Source: Muribaculaceae bacterium
GTDB lineage: Bacteria; Bacteroidota; Bacteroidia; Bacteroidales; Muribaculaceae
DNA length: 64,000 nt
Assembly: GCA_023667285.1 (NCBI GenBank)
Contig: JAMPAK010000001.1
Coordinates: forward strand, 964,324-1,028,323
Direction: 5' to 3'
The translations under genes and the position numbers were made by a program. Below are positions 1-8,777 of this stretch, one piece after another (the first letter of the stretch is position 1; the number at the start of each line of letters is the position of its first letter). The notes under the pieces were generated by a model. That model did no database searches and had not been told where the DNA came from. It worked only from the letters and a program-made list of their open reading frames with translations.

Positions 1-2
1 TC

Positions 3-386
3 ACCTACCGCCGCCCCGACAGCATCCGCGGACACACACTCGCCTACATACTCCTGCTCAACACCCAGGACGCCAAAACCTTCTCACCCCTGCAGGCACG
101 GCCCGACGGCTTCCTCCGGCTCTGGAACGCCCTGCTCCCCGCCCTCTCAGGCTGCGGATTCTTCATCGTCCACATCACCGCGCCGCGCACCCGCGGCCAC
201 GCCGAGAAACTCGCCCGGCTATTCGGACGGCGCATGCACCGCATCCTCAAACCCGACACTAGCAAGACGCCCGACGACCCGCAACCCACCATCGTCATCA
301 CCATCCCCGTAAAACTGCCCCCCTTATCACCCCCATCACCCCCGTCAACCCCCACAACCTACACCACCCCTCCACACCCACTCTAG
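3..386 (+). CDS. C-terminal fragment of an unrecognised protein (5' end outside window)
   Basis: Frame 3 of the plus strand is open from the first bases of the window to a TAG stop at 384-386, giving 127 residues without a start codon. The residues look like real protein: a hydrophobic strand-like stretch (ILLLN), a Trp/Leu/Phe-rich core around LRLWNALLP and GCGFFIVHI, and a basic helix around EKLARLFGRRMHRIL. The last 30 or so residues are a Pro/Thr/Ser-rich tail encoded by a C-rich, repeat-like stretch. I do not recognise the family. The opposite-strand reading frame over the same bases is a shadow caused by high GC content. Confidence 0.6.
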   Translation, partial: TYRRPDSIRGHTLAYILLLNTQDAKTFSPLQARPDGFLRLWNALLPALSGCGFFIVHITAPRTRGHAEKLARLFGRRMHRILKPDTSKTPDDPQPTIVITIPVKLPPLSPPSPPSTPTTYTTPPHPL

Positions 387-491
387 CGGTACGCCGTGCT
401 CCGCGACCCAAAGTCAAACCGCACGGCAAGCGATCTTTGACATTTTGGAAAAACCATTTCGGCATTTGCACACTATTCTGTCAACCTCCTA

Positions 492-1430
492 TCATATTGA
501 TATAGGGAAGAGGATTCTGGCGAGGGGCCAGGTGAGGCGGCCGAAGATGAGGTTGTGGCGGTAGATGATGCGCATGCGCACGGGATATGGGGTGCGGCTC
601 AACACCTGCTCCCTGAGGCAGTCTGCGAGGCTCTGTGAGCCCTCGGCGGCATATCGGGCTGCGAGTATCATGGAGCGCGCGTCAATCCATTTCAGCAGGT
701 CGTCTCGTCCGGCTGCTATGACAGCCTCACGGGCCGTCAAGAGGGCGGTTTCCCAATCGCCGGGACGGGCGGAGAATGAGAGGCCCGTCAAGGACTCCTC
801 TGTGAAGACTGCATGATAGGTGGGTTCACCCCCTATATCCACAACCTTAGGATTTTGGAGCAGGAGACGCACCCCAAGTTCCCAGTCGTCCCAGCCGCGC
901 AGGCTCTCGTTCCAGCCCCCTGCCTGGCGGCCAAGGGAGGTGCGATAGACTATTCTGGCTGTGGCACATGTGGCGCGGAAGATATGACTGAACAGAGGGG
1001 CGCGGGCTGAGAAATAGTTTCTCACACTGCTCCCATCTGGCATCAAGGTGAGGACATCCCGACCGAAAAGGTCAGCATCAGGATGACTCGCAATGGCGCG
1101 GGCATAGTCACTGACATGAGATGGAAGAAGGATGTCATCTGAGTCGACAAACATCACCCAGGGAGTCTTGACCATCGCCAGGCCGCAGTTTCTTGCACAG
1201 CAAGCGCCGCGGCGTCTCTCGACAGCCACGGCGGCATAGGGCCGTGATTCGGCCCAGTGATTGAGAATGGAAAGAGAGGAGTCTGTCGAGCCATTGTCGA
1301 CAAGGATAACGGCGGCCGGGGGGAGCGTCTGAGAGTCGATGGAGTCAAGCAGGCGCCCGACGGTGGCTGCGCGGTTGTAGACGGGAACGACAATTGTGAT
1401 GAGATTGCCGCCCGTGGGGGTGCTGACCAT
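492..1430 (-). CDS. Family 2 glycosyltransferase
   Basis: A 312-residue GT-A fold glycosyltransferase, expected to transfer a sugar from a nucleotide-sugar donor to a cell-surface glycan; donor and acceptor cannot be read from sequence. The N-terminal strand TIVVPVYNR (about 12-20), the VDNGSTD motif (44-50) and the metal-binding DSDD (96-99) are the classic family 2 landmarks, and GWDDWELGVRL near 180 fits the catalytic-base region. There is no membrane segment. Its ATG overlaps the gldN stop codon by one base (TGATG), so it is probably translated from the end of the T9SS operon. A role in glycosylating exported or surface material is possible but is inferred only from position. Confidence 0.9.
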   Translation of the reverse strand: MVSTPTGGNLITIVVPVYNRAATVGRLLDSIDSQTLPPAAVILVDNGSTDSSLSILNHWAESRPYAAVAVERRRGACCARNCGLAMVKTPWVMFVDSDDILLPSHVSDYARAIASHPDADLFGRDVLTLMPDGSSVRNYFSARAPLFSHIFRATCATARIVYRTSLGRQAGGWNESLRGWDDWELGVRLLLQNPKVVDIGGEPTYHAVFTEESLTGLSFSARPGDWETALLTAREAVIAAGRDDLLKWIDARSMILAARYAAEGSQSLADCLREQVLSRTPYPVRMRIIYRHNLIFGRLTWPLARILFPISI

Positions 1431-2575
1431 CAGCGGCGACGGTTGCGCACAGAGCGGGTGGCAGACGATGATGAGCTTGTACCCTTGGGTTTCTTCACCT
1501 TGGGGGTCTTTTTCTTGGCAGGCTTGGCTGCGCTCGACGATGAGCCACGCTTTGAGCGTGTGGCGCGCACATTCCTGGGCTTGTCCTCAGCGGCGGCTAC
1601 GGCGCTATCATCACCCTCTGCTGCAGCCTCGGCCTCAGCCTCAGCCTTCTCTGCTGCCTCACGGCGAGCCTGAAGCTCCTCGAGCGAAGGCACCCAAAGT
1701 TTCTTCTCATAAGAGTCAAGGCGCTGCTGGATAGAGTCGCGTGCATGGGCGAGCTCATCGGGGTCAGGATACATCTGCATGAGCGAGCGGTTCTTCAAGT
1801 TGCGCGTCTTATAGATGTCACCCTTATAGAGGCCGAGCTGGAAGAAATCATCGTAGGTGTATGTGGCCAGATTGTTGTCGTCGTCAGTAAAGATGTTCTG
1901 AGTGGTGAGATAGGGACGGAGGTCAGCATAGCGCACCCAGAACATGGGATACTTGATGGCCTCGCCGCCGAAATCGCCCGAGCGGTGAAGCACGGGGCAG
2001 ATTGCCTCGACAACTGTGCGCATGCGGTTTGAGCGTTTGTCAAACTCCCAGCGCTCTATGATGTAGTAGGTCAGCACCTCAGTGGTAGGGATATCTGACT
2101 CCTCGATGGTGAACTTAGGATTTTTCTCAGTCGAGCCCTTGGCCTGGGTGTAAGGGATATAGAAGCGGTCGAGGACATCGTTCATCTTCACGCGGAAGTC
2201 ATCGTTGAAGACCTCGCGGCCGTCAAGATACTCATATCCGCCGAGCGAGCCGTCGGCCATACGGTGCATGATGATGCGGAAGAGGTTATCCTGGCCCTCC
2301 ACGTGTTCATCGGGGTAATATAAGGCGCCATTCTCGTCCTTGGTGAGGTCGAGTTCACGATACATGACACGCATCCACTGGAGCTCGCTCTCGTCGGCTT
2401 CAGATGTGCCGAGGCGGGCCTGCATGCGCTGTGTCACACCGGGGGTCTCCGTCTTGTTGCGGTCAGCGGGACCACGGCGGCGCACAACGCTGCCGCTCGA
2501 CGATGACTCCTGCTGCCCGAAGGCAGTGGCGGCGGTGATGAGTGTGATGGCTATGAGAAGAAACTTCTTTATCAT
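1430..2575 (-). CDS. gldN: Type IX secretion protein GldN/PorN
   Basis: GldN/PorN is a periplasmic partner of the GldK/PorK outer-membrane lipoprotein ring in the type IX secretion and gliding machinery. The 381-residue product starts with a signal peptide (residues 1-20, ending AFGQ). It has the conserved middle of the family, including YRELDL, FYIPYTQ, YYIIERWEFD, MFWVRYADLRPYL and the MQMYPDPDE segment. After about residue 295 comes a low-complexity tail: first Ala/Glu-rich, then Lys/Ser/Arg-rich, ending in RSVRNRRR. The tail is longer and more basic than I expect for the family. The gene lies 35 bp after gldM and is last of the por/gld set before the glycosyltransferase. Identification rests on family motifs and gene order. 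Confidence 0.93.
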   Translation of the reverse strand: MIKKFLLIAITLITAATAFGQQESSSSGSVVRRRGPADRNKTETPGVTQRMQARLGTSEADESELQWMRVMYRELDLTKDENGALYYPDEHVEGQDNLFRIIMHRMADGSLGGYEYLDGREVFNDDFRVKMNDVLDRFYIPYTQAKGSTEKNPKFTIEESDIPTTEVLTYYIIERWEFDKRSNRMRTVVEAICPVLHRSGDFGGEAIKYPMFWVRYADLRPYLTTQNIFTDDDNNLATYTYDDFFQLGLYKGDIYKTRNLKNRSLMQMYPDPDELAHARDSIQQRLDSYEKKLWVPSLEELQARREAAEKAEAEAEAAAEGDDSAVAAAEDKPRNVRATRSKRGSSSSAAKPAKKKTPKVKKPKGTSSSSSATRSVRNRRR

Positions 2576-2610
2576 GGGGATGGGAGATGATGACAGAGGG
2601 GATTGGGGTA

Positions 2611-4176
2611 TTAATTGACTATGACCTCCATGGGCGAGAGTGTGCGCTCGATTCCGTCAGGGCCCTTGGCACGGATGCGCGATATGTAGAAGCGCTTTCC
2701 ACGTGACAGACGCTTGAACTGGTCGCGCTGACGCTGGGAGAAGGCTGCTCCCTGTGAGACCTCAGGGATGGCATTGCCCATCTGGTCGAAGAACACAGTC
2801 TCAAACCCAAGCACCTGGAAATCAATGTTGAGCATATCGTCGTCGATAGCGGCCTCGATTCCGGGGGCGGTGTTGAGGAGAGCCTTCGATATGGGCTTCC
2901 CGCCTTTATAGCGGTCCTTGGCACCTCCGGCAGCCGTGAAGGTTATGAAGGCTGTGGGGTCAGGGAGCTTGCGGACACGGAAAGTGGAGGTCGACACTGT
3001 CTGAGGGTGTCCGTCAATGTTGGCGGTCACGGTGATAGTGGCATCCTCGCCCACCTTTGAGGGGCGGGCTATCCAGGTGTCCCCCTGACGGGTCAGAGTG
3101 CCGTTTGTCATTGTGGCAGACACTCCGTTCATGGCCACGCCCGGGACAGAGATGCTCATGGGGTTATTGATGCCGGCATAAAGCACATTCATCATCGTGG
3201 CAGATACGGTGGCCGTAGGCTCCATTACGGTGTATGAGGACGAGAATGGGTGGCGTGTGGTCGAGCCATCACCGTGGGCCACCTCGATGTAGCCGGAGTA
3301 GTCGAATGTGCCGGTGGAGGAGGTGTTGAACTCATAGAGCCCCTTGTCGCCTGGGAGCTGCTTGCCCCCGATGAAGATGTCAGGACGGGCTGTGGTGTCG
3401 ACAGCCGCAAGGACAATGGATGCGGAGTAACGGCCGCCTCTCATCACCATCCTGGACTGAGGAATGACGAAAGCGTTGAGCTCGTTGACGCGGACATCAC
3501 CGGCATCGACAGCGGCCAGAAGGTTGGCGAGAGCCTCACCCTCGGCATAGCGGATGTCGTTCTGGAGTTTTGTGAGCAGGGTCACAGATGCCACCACGGG
3601 CTGGTTCTCAAACTTGGCCTCCTCCCAAGGCTGCGGGGTCACTGTGCCGGGACGGCGGAAGGGAGCTGTGGAGAGAGCCTCGTTGATTGAGGCGCGCTTG
3701 ATTGAGTCAGAGACAAGAGTGGTGACAAAGTCGCGATATGTGTCGATGCGGCCACGCAGGCGCTCACCCTGGCTGTTGCCTGGTGCTAGCATCACCACAG
3801 CGGCGCTCTCAAGGTCGTCGCGGCGGTTGATGGCAGAGACATCACCCTTGGGGCCGTCGGCCTCACGGACAATGGCGAGTTTGAGCGAGTCGACATACTC
3901 ATAGAGCGCGGCGGCGCGGCGGCGCACGTCAGATGCCTTCTCGAGCCATGGTGTACCCTTGCCGGGATTCTGCTCCGTGAAACTCTCAAGCTGACGATAT
4001 ATGGCATCGTTTCTCCTCCCCACACTGGCGTTGGTGCGCGCCAGACCATCCTCGACCTGGACAAAGCCGTCGAGGACGTCGCTGGACACATTGAGAGCCA
4101 GCATGGCAGTGAGGACGATATACATGAGGTTTATCATCTTCTGCCTTGGTGAGAGGCGTACTACTGATTCAGCCAT
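2611..4176 (-). CDS. gldM: Type IX secretion motor protein GldM/PorM
   Basis: GldM/PorM is anchored in the inner membrane by one N-terminal helix and has a long periplasmic rod; with GldL it forms the proton-driven motor of the T9SS. The 521 residues begin with RQKMINLMYIVLTAMLALNVS, the conserved cytoplasmic lead and single membrane helix (about 11-31). The following region holds the helical-bundle domain, then beta-rich Ig-like domains (for example ASIVLAAVDTT and SISVPGVAMNGV), and the conserved C-terminal FKRLSRGKRFYI segment. It sits 41 bp downstream of gldL and 35 bp upstream of gldN. The length agrees with P. gingivalis PorM (about 516 residues). Confidence 0.96.
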   Translation of the reverse strand: MAESVVRLSPRQKMINLMYIVLTAMLALNVSSDVLDGFVQVEDGLARTNASVGRRNDAIYRQLESFTEQNPGKGTPWLEKASDVRRRAAALYEYVDSLKLAIVREADGPKGDVSAINRRDDLESAAVVMLAPGNSQGERLRGRIDTYRDFVTTLVSDSIKRASINEALSTAPFRRPGTVTPQPWEEAKFENQPVVASVTLLTKLQNDIRYAEGEALANLLAAVDAGDVRVNELNAFVIPQSRMVMRGGRYSASIVLAAVDTTARPDIFIGGKQLPGDKGLYEFNTSSTGTFDYSGYIEVAHGDGSTTRHPFSSSYTVMEPTATVSATMMNVLYAGINNPMSISVPGVAMNGVSATMTNGTLTRQGDTWIARPSKVGEDATITVTANIDGHPQTVSTSTFRVRKLPDPTAFITFTAAGGAKDRYKGGKPISKALLNTAPGIEAAIDDDMLNIDFQVLGFETVFFDQMGNAIPEVSQGAAFSQRQRDQFKRLSRGKRFYISRIRAKGPDGIERTLSPMEVIVN

Positions 4177-4217
4177 TTGACTAAGAGGGTACTAATTTGA
4201 TCGGTGTGATTTGAATT

Positions 4218-5177
4218 TTAGATTGTGCCTGAGGATGCAGCGCCGGGGATGTCGTTCATCATGGGGCGATACATGCTGACAGTCATCGCATTGAGCATCT
4301 TCTCATAGACCTGGTTGAGCTGCTGGATGTGGCGCGACATCTTCTCGGTCTCCTCACAGTAGCGGGCGCTCTGCGAGGCGCTTTTCTCATACATGTCGCG
4401 TATATCCTTGATGCCGCGGTTGACACGGTCGATTGAGTCGAGCTGTGTGGAGACACTCTTGAGCTGGATCTCATAGATTGTGTTGAGGCCGCCGAGATTG
4501 CGGTTGAGATCAGCCATGCGGGCAATATAGCCCTGCGAGTTGGCAGTGATGTCGGCAGAGTTCTCAGTGATTGTCTTGTATGACTCAAGGAGGACGGACG
4601 ACACCTGGTTGAGAGCCTCGGTGGTGCGGCTCAGTTGCTCCATCTGCTCGGCTATGGTGCTCATGCGGGCCAGATAATCCTGAGTGGCCGAAGCGAGGTC
4701 AGCCATCTGCGAGAGCTGGTCAGCGGCGGCAGTCATGCGGGTGATAGAGTTTGAGAGGGCCTCGGTGTCAGACTTGGAAAGCCCGGCCACCTCGCCGAGA
4801 GCCGTAGCAGCAGGCTGCAGGACCACTGGACCATCGGCGGGCTGGCCGCCAACAATGACAGTGCCGCCGTTGCCGCCAAGGAGACGGCTGCCGGCTTCCT
4901 CATCGGCTGCCTGGCGCTTGTCGAGCTCAGGGAAGACCTCCTCCCAATGATACTCCTTGGGGGGACGGTCGAAGGCTGTGAGGATAAACATAAGCACCTC
5001 AGTGCCCATGCCTATACAGAGGAGAGCATTGCCACCGGGAAGGTGGAGAATCTTGAAGAGCGCGCCCCAGATGACGATGGCTGCGCCGACAGAGTAGGCG
5101 AAGTTGAAGAGGCGCTGACCCCCTTCCCACGTCATTATGGTGTCAAATTTATTCTTGAGTTTTTCTTTTTCCATCAT
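4218..5177 (-). CDS. gldL: Type IX secretion motor protein GldL/PorL
   Basis: GldL/PorL is the cytoplasmic-membrane motor partner of GldM. The 319-residue protein has two closely spaced membrane helices (about 26-42 and 51-67), with the short loop LHLPGGN that is typical of the family. A conserved glutamate in the second helix (GMGTEVLMF) is the expected proton-channel residue. The rest is a long cytoplasmic helical region with many Gln/Ser/Leu heptads, likely coiled coil. Met1 and Met2 are adjacent; either could be the start. It lies between gldK (39 bp upstream) and gldM (41 bp downstream) on the same strand. Confidence 0.95.
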   Translation of the reverse strand: MMEKEKLKNKFDTIMTWEGGQRLFNFAYSVGAAIVIWGALFKILHLPGGNALLCIGMGTEVLMFILTAFDRPPKEYHWEEVFPELDKRQAADEEAGSRLLGGNGGTVIVGGQPADGPVVLQPAATALGEVAGLSKSDTEALSNSITRMTAAADQLSQMADLASATQDYLARMSTIAEQMEQLSRTTEALNQVSSVLLESYKTITENSADITANSQGYIARMADLNRNLGGLNTIYEIQLKSVSTQLDSIDRVNRGIKDIRDMYEKSASQSARYCEETEKMSRHIQQLNQVYEKMLNAMTVSMYRPMMNDIPGAASSGTI

Positions 5178-5216
5178 GGTTTTGAGAGAGAGCTATGGTG
5201 CTTATTTTTATGGTGC

Positions 5217-6656
5217 TTATTTCTTGAGTTTATTGCCTTTTGCAAATCCTATCTGTGAGCGGACACAGCGGAAGCCAATGTAGGAGCGCTGCTCGTTCTG
5301 ATATTCCCACATGCGGATGTCGGAGCGGACATTGTGGGCCACGTCCTTCCATGAGCCGCCGCGCACAATCTTGCGTTTGAGTTTGTAGGGGTCCTCCTTG
5401 GCGGCGTCATACCTGAACTCAGGGTTGAGGTCGGAGGTGAGCTTGCCCACACTCTCATTGTAGGCCGTGGAGGTCCACTCGCTCACGTTTCCGGCCATGT
5501 CATAGAGTCCGAAGTCGTTAGGCGAGTATGTGCCCACACGGGCTGTGATGAGCTGGCCGTCCTGGACGAAGTTTCCTTCCTGAGGCTTGAAGTTGGCATA
5601 GAAGCATCCCTGGTCCTCGGTGAGGGGGAGGTCGCCGTCCCATGGGAACATGTTCTCACTCTTGCCGGCGCGGGCTGCATATTCCCACTCGGCCTCGGTG
5701 GGGAGGCGGTAAGGCTCGATATAGACCCCCTCGCGCCCCAATGAGCGGCGCAGGAAGTCGGTGCGCCAGTTGGCGAAGGCATTTGCCTGCTCCCAGCTGA
5801 CGCCTACGACGGGATAGTCGCTGTATCCGCCGTGAGAGAAGTATAGGCGGACGTAGGGCTCATTGTATGCGTTGTCGAAGTCGTTGATCCAGGCTGTGGT
5901 GTCGGGATAGACGTTGACGATATATGTGTTGAGGAAGTCGTAGTCGCCGGTAAGAGCGCGTGTGACTGTCTCGCGGCGGATCTCGCCGTCGTCATCGATA
6001 TATGCGGTGTCCTTCGAGATGATGGGGAGGTCAGTGGGGACAGGGCGGTCGGTGTTATACTCGCGGCGCGATGCGTCGAGGCGGTTCTTGCGCTTGGCAG
6101 CCTCGGTGAGATTGTAGATCTCATATCTGTAGTTGAGCTGGGTGGGGTCGAGCTCGCGCACACCTGTGATAGGGTTGTTGCGATAGAGGCTCTCGATGGC
6201 CCTCTGCTCATCCTCGTTGGCGTTGCGCCAGGGGATTGGCTTGGCCCAGTTGAGATGTGGGGTGACGGGGTTGCCCTCGCGGTCCTCCTCGATCTTGAAC
6301 TCCTCGTTGCCGCCATATCGGGGGTCAGCGAGGCGCTCGCGAATGATGGAGTCGCGCACCCAGAAGACGAACTGCTTGTATTTGGCGTTGGTCACTTCGG
6401 TCTCGTCCATCCAGAACGCATCGACCGAGACGCCGCGCTGGTCAGCGCGGATATTCCAGAGGGAATCATCCTGGGCGGGGCCCATCTTGACGGATCCACG
6501 CCCCACAAGCACCATGCCGTAAGGTGTAGGCTCTGACCACGACATGCCGCCGACGCCGGTGACCTCGCCGCCCATGGAACTGCGTGACCCTGAGGCACAC
6601 GCCACAGCCATGAGCAGGAGAGAGAGTGAGAAGAGTATGTGTATGATACGTTTCAT
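5217..6656 (-). CDS. gldK: Type IX secretion lipoprotein GldK/PorK
   Basis: GldK/PorK is an outer-membrane lipoprotein that forms the large periplasmic ring of the T9SS with GldN. The 479-residue product has a lipoprotein signal with lipobox AVAC (acylated Cys at residue 20). It carries a formylglycine-generating-enzyme-like (SUMF1) domain, seen in GRGSVKMG, MDETEVTNAKY, YRLPTEAEWEYAAR, YDMAGNVSEW and IVRGGSWKD. These motifs are characteristic of PorK/GldK even though it is not an enzyme. It starts 3 bp after the porP stop codon, so the two are almost certainly co-translated. Confidence 0.96.
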   Translation of the reverse strand: MKRIIHILFSLSLLLMAVACASGSRSSMGGEVTGVGGMSWSEPTPYGMVLVGRGSVKMGPAQDDSLWNIRADQRGVSVDAFWMDETEVTNAKYKQFVFWVRDSIIRERLADPRYGGNEEFKIEEDREGNPVTPHLNWAKPIPWRNANEDEQRAIESLYRNNPITGVRELDPTQLNYRYEIYNLTEAAKRKNRLDASRREYNTDRPVPTDLPIISKDTAYIDDDGEIRRETVTRALTGDYDFLNTYIVNVYPDTTAWINDFDNAYNEPYVRLYFSHGGYSDYPVVGVSWEQANAFANWRTDFLRRSLGREGVYIEPYRLPTEAEWEYAARAGKSENMFPWDGDLPLTEDQGCFYANFKPQEGNFVQDGQLITARVGTYSPNDFGLYDMAGNVSEWTSTAYNESVGKLTSDLNPEFRYDAAKEDPYKLKRKIVRGGSWKDVAHNVRSDIRMWEYQNEQRSYIGFRCVRSQIGFAKGNKLKK

Positions 6657-6659
6657 AAG

Positions 6660-7676
6660 TTACATTATGCGGATGCTCTTGTGTTTGTTGCGGTTTTTCT
6701 CGGAGAAATCGAGTTTAAGGTTGTAGCCGGCGAAGATCTCGTGGCTTCCGGATGATGCCTTGGCGATGTCTGAGATATGATAGTCATAGCTGTAGCCTAT
6801 GAATATCCCCTTCAGTTCGGCCGAGAGGAGAAGCGAGACGGCGTCGTTGTGACGGTAGCCCACGCCCGCGCTGAACATCTTGTTGTAGCGGACGCGCCCC
6901 GTGACGGCAAAGTCAGTGAATGTGAAATCGCTGCGCACCAGCACGGAGGGTAACACTTCAAATAACGTATTGCGGACGGGAATATTGCCCTCGGCGCTGA
7001 AATAGAGGGTGCGGTCAGCGGTGAATTGATATTTTTTAGCAGTTTCTGAGGCTGCGCCCCCCATGCCGCTGCCTGAACTCTGGTCGTTCTCGTCGGTGAA
7101 GGTGACTGTGGGTGAGTTGGCATGCAGAAGTGATATGCCTGTCTTGAAGTATTTGTGGACGTAGTAGACACCCAGGCCGAGGTCGAGTGCGTTTCCGGCC
7201 ACATCGTTCTGAGGGATGGCGTCGTCAGCGCTCTGATGGTAGTCATCATCGTCAGGGATGTATACTTCCGACCCCTTGAACTGTTCGTTGAAGAAGCCCA
7301 CCTGGAGCGAGGCTGTGAACTCTCCCTTGAGGAGTTTAAACTTGTAGCCTATCTGGGCGTCGACAGTGAGATTGCGGAAGAGGCCATATGACTCCTGCTG
7401 GATGGTGAGTCCGGTGCCGAAGCGCTTGCCGAGAAACTTGAAGGGCATGTCGGCTGCGGCGAGAAATGTGCGCGGGGCGTTGTCGATGCCCACCCACTGC
7501 ATTCTCATTCCGCCGCGGATGCGTATGTTGTCAGTGTCGCCTGCGGCTCCTGGATTATAATATGTGGGGACGGCCCAGTATTGCGTGAGCATGGCGTCGC
7601 CCTGGGCGCGGAGCACAGGGACAGCGGCAAGCACACAGAGGAGTGTGCAGAGCAGTCGGAGCATTGGTTTCATCAT
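6660..7676 (-). CDS. porP: PorP/SprF family type IX outer-membrane protein
   Basis: PorP/SprF proteins are outer-membrane barrels associated with the T9SS; in P. gingivalis porP heads the porPKLMN operon. The 338-residue product starts with two Met codons and a signal peptide ending at LRAQ. It shows the family opening QYWAVPTYYNPGAAG and the closing pattern of alternating aromatic and polar residues, with FAGYNLKLDF near the end. The ATG overlaps the porT stop (ATGA), coupling it to the gene upstream, and gldK follows after 3 bp. Gene order and N-terminal motif together make the call firm. Confidence 0.94.
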   Translation of the reverse strand: MMKPMLRLLCTLLCVLAAVPVLRAQGDAMLTQYWAVPTYYNPGAAGDTDNIRIRGGMRMQWVGIDNAPRTFLAAADMPFKFLGKRFGTGLTIQQESYGLFRNLTVDAQIGYKFKLLKGEFTASLQVGFFNEQFKGSEVYIPDDDDYHQSADDAIPQNDVAGNALDLGLGVYYVHKYFKTGISLLHANSPTVTFTDENDQSSGSGMGGAASETAKKYQFTADRTLYFSAEGNIPVRNTLFEVLPSVLVRSDFTFTDFAVTGRVRYNKMFSAGVGYRHNDAVSLLLSAELKGIFIGYSYDYHISDIAKASSGSHEIFAGYNLKLDFSEKNRNKHKSIRIM

Positions 7677-8404
7677 TCGAAATAGAAGGTAAACACAACC
7701 ATTCGCGACAGAGCCTTCTTGAGCGAGCGCGATATCTTGAGTTTGTCAGGCTCGTCCTCAAGATCGGGGCGGTCGTGGTCGATGACGTCAGTCAGGCCGA
7801 AGCAGAACTTCACCTCGGGGATAAACTTGAAATAAGGGAGATAGAAGTCACACCCGAATCCGGCGGTGAGATAGAACTCCATGGGCTTGGTGCGCAGATA
7901 GTCAGCCTTCTTGACTGTGACATTGAAGGCGGGCATGATTCCGGCAGTGAGATAGGGCCGGGAGTTGTGGAGGCGGAGGCCTGAGAACTTGAGGTCGACT
8001 GGGAGAACCACATATGCTGCCTTGACATTCTGGCGGAGCTCAGCGCCGGTGTTGTACTCGCGCATGGTGACATCACGGTTGCCGAAATACATGCCGGGAG
8101 TGAACCTGAGGTTGAAGAGGTTGTTGAGGCGGTAGTCAATGAGGCCGTTGACACAGAATCCGGGTGAGAAGGCGGGCTGCTCCATGTACCACTCCTCGCC
8201 CGCATCGCTGACATAGCCGTTGTGGGTGAAGATGAAGTCCTGGGTGTGGACACCGACTGAGAATCCGAGGTGCCAGCGGCGCATGTCGGCATAAGGGCGG
8301 TTCAGCACTTTGTCGTTGAAGCCTTGAGCCATAACGCCAAAAGCCGCTGTCATCATGATGAGCAGCGACAGGAGCCTGTGATATGATTGGAAATGCCGGT
8401 TCAT
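7673..8404 (-). CDS. porT: Type IX secretion protein PorT
   Basis: PorT is an outer-membrane barrel needed for T9SS export in P. gingivalis (244 residues). I place the start at 8404 rather than at an ATG 135 bp further upstream. The shorter form begins MNRHFQSYHR and has a clean signal peptide ending GVMAQ; the longer one would run into the upstream gene. The 243-residue protein has the PorT landmarks NRPYADMRRWHLGF, the HNGY turn, PVDLKFSG, GFGCDFYLPYFKFIPEVKF and the C-terminal VVFTFYFE, ending in an aromatic residue as barrels do. It overlaps porP by 4 bp (ATGA) and lies 28 bp after the DUF4834-like gene. Confidence 0.92.
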   Translation of the reverse strand: MNRHFQSYHRLLSLLIMMTAAFGVMAQGFNDKVLNRPYADMRRWHLGFSVGVHTQDFIFTHNGYVSDAGEEWYMEQPAFSPGFCVNGLIDYRLNNLFNLRFTPGMYFGNRDVTMREYNTGAELRQNVKAAYVVLPVDLKFSGLRLHNSRPYLTAGIMPAFNVTVKKADYLRTKPMEFYLTAGFGCDFYLPYFKFIPEVKFCFGLTDVIDHDRPDLEDEPDKLKISRSLKKALSRMVVFTFYFE

Positions 8405-8432
8405 TAGTATCTTAACGCACGGCAGGGTCGAT

Positions 8433-8777
8433 TTATTGTATCTCTTCCCAATCAGCGTCTGACACTTGTGGTTCCATTGGTGTGTGGCGAGTCTCCGGAG
8501 GGGGCGGGAGCGGAATCTCGGTCTCCTCAAACTCCACATATTCGCCCACGTCGCGAGTGAATATCTTCCCTGTGCGGCGAGTGGAGCGGCGCCGGGACTC
8601 GTGAGGGGGCTGCTGGCGGGGGGTGTCGAAGTTCATCCCGAACTGCTCGCGAAACATGTTGTGGAGCCTCTCCTCCATCTTGCGGCGCGCATAGCGGGCC
8701 ATCCATGTCTTCACGATGGGCCACACGAGGTAGACCGTCAGATAAACTATGGCTATGGTAAGAAAAAATTCAATCAT
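8433..8777 (-). CDS. Small DUF4834-like membrane protein
   Basis: A short protein with one N-terminal membrane helix (FFLTIAIVYLTVYLVW) followed by a basic cytoplasmic stretch (RYARRKMEERL) and a hydrophilic Pro-rich, acidic tail. This is the architecture of the Bacteroidales DUF4834 proteins usually found beside pssA; the function is unknown. I chose the ATG at 8777, giving 114 residues and an 8-base overlap with the pssA stop (ATGATTGA). Two upstream ATGs in frame (8786 and 8807) would lengthen the overlap. Its position between pssA and porT suggests an envelope role, which is inference only. Confidence 0.75.
   Translation of the reverse strand: MIEFFLTIAIVYLTVYLVWPIVKTWMARYARRKMEERLHNMFREQFGMNFDTPRQQPPHESRRRSTRRTGKIFTRDVGEYVEFEETEIPLPPPPETRHTPMEPQVSDADWEEIQ

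Noticed and set aside
44-355. Minus-strand open frame of 103 codons at the window start
   Set aside because: It lies opposite a better plus-strand frame (3-386) with protein-like residues, and its own residues are Gly/Arg/Ser-biased as expected from the GC-rich complement.
8405-8539. N-terminal extension of PorT
   Set aside because: The extension is Arg-rich, overlaps the end of the upstream gene and would bury the signal peptide.
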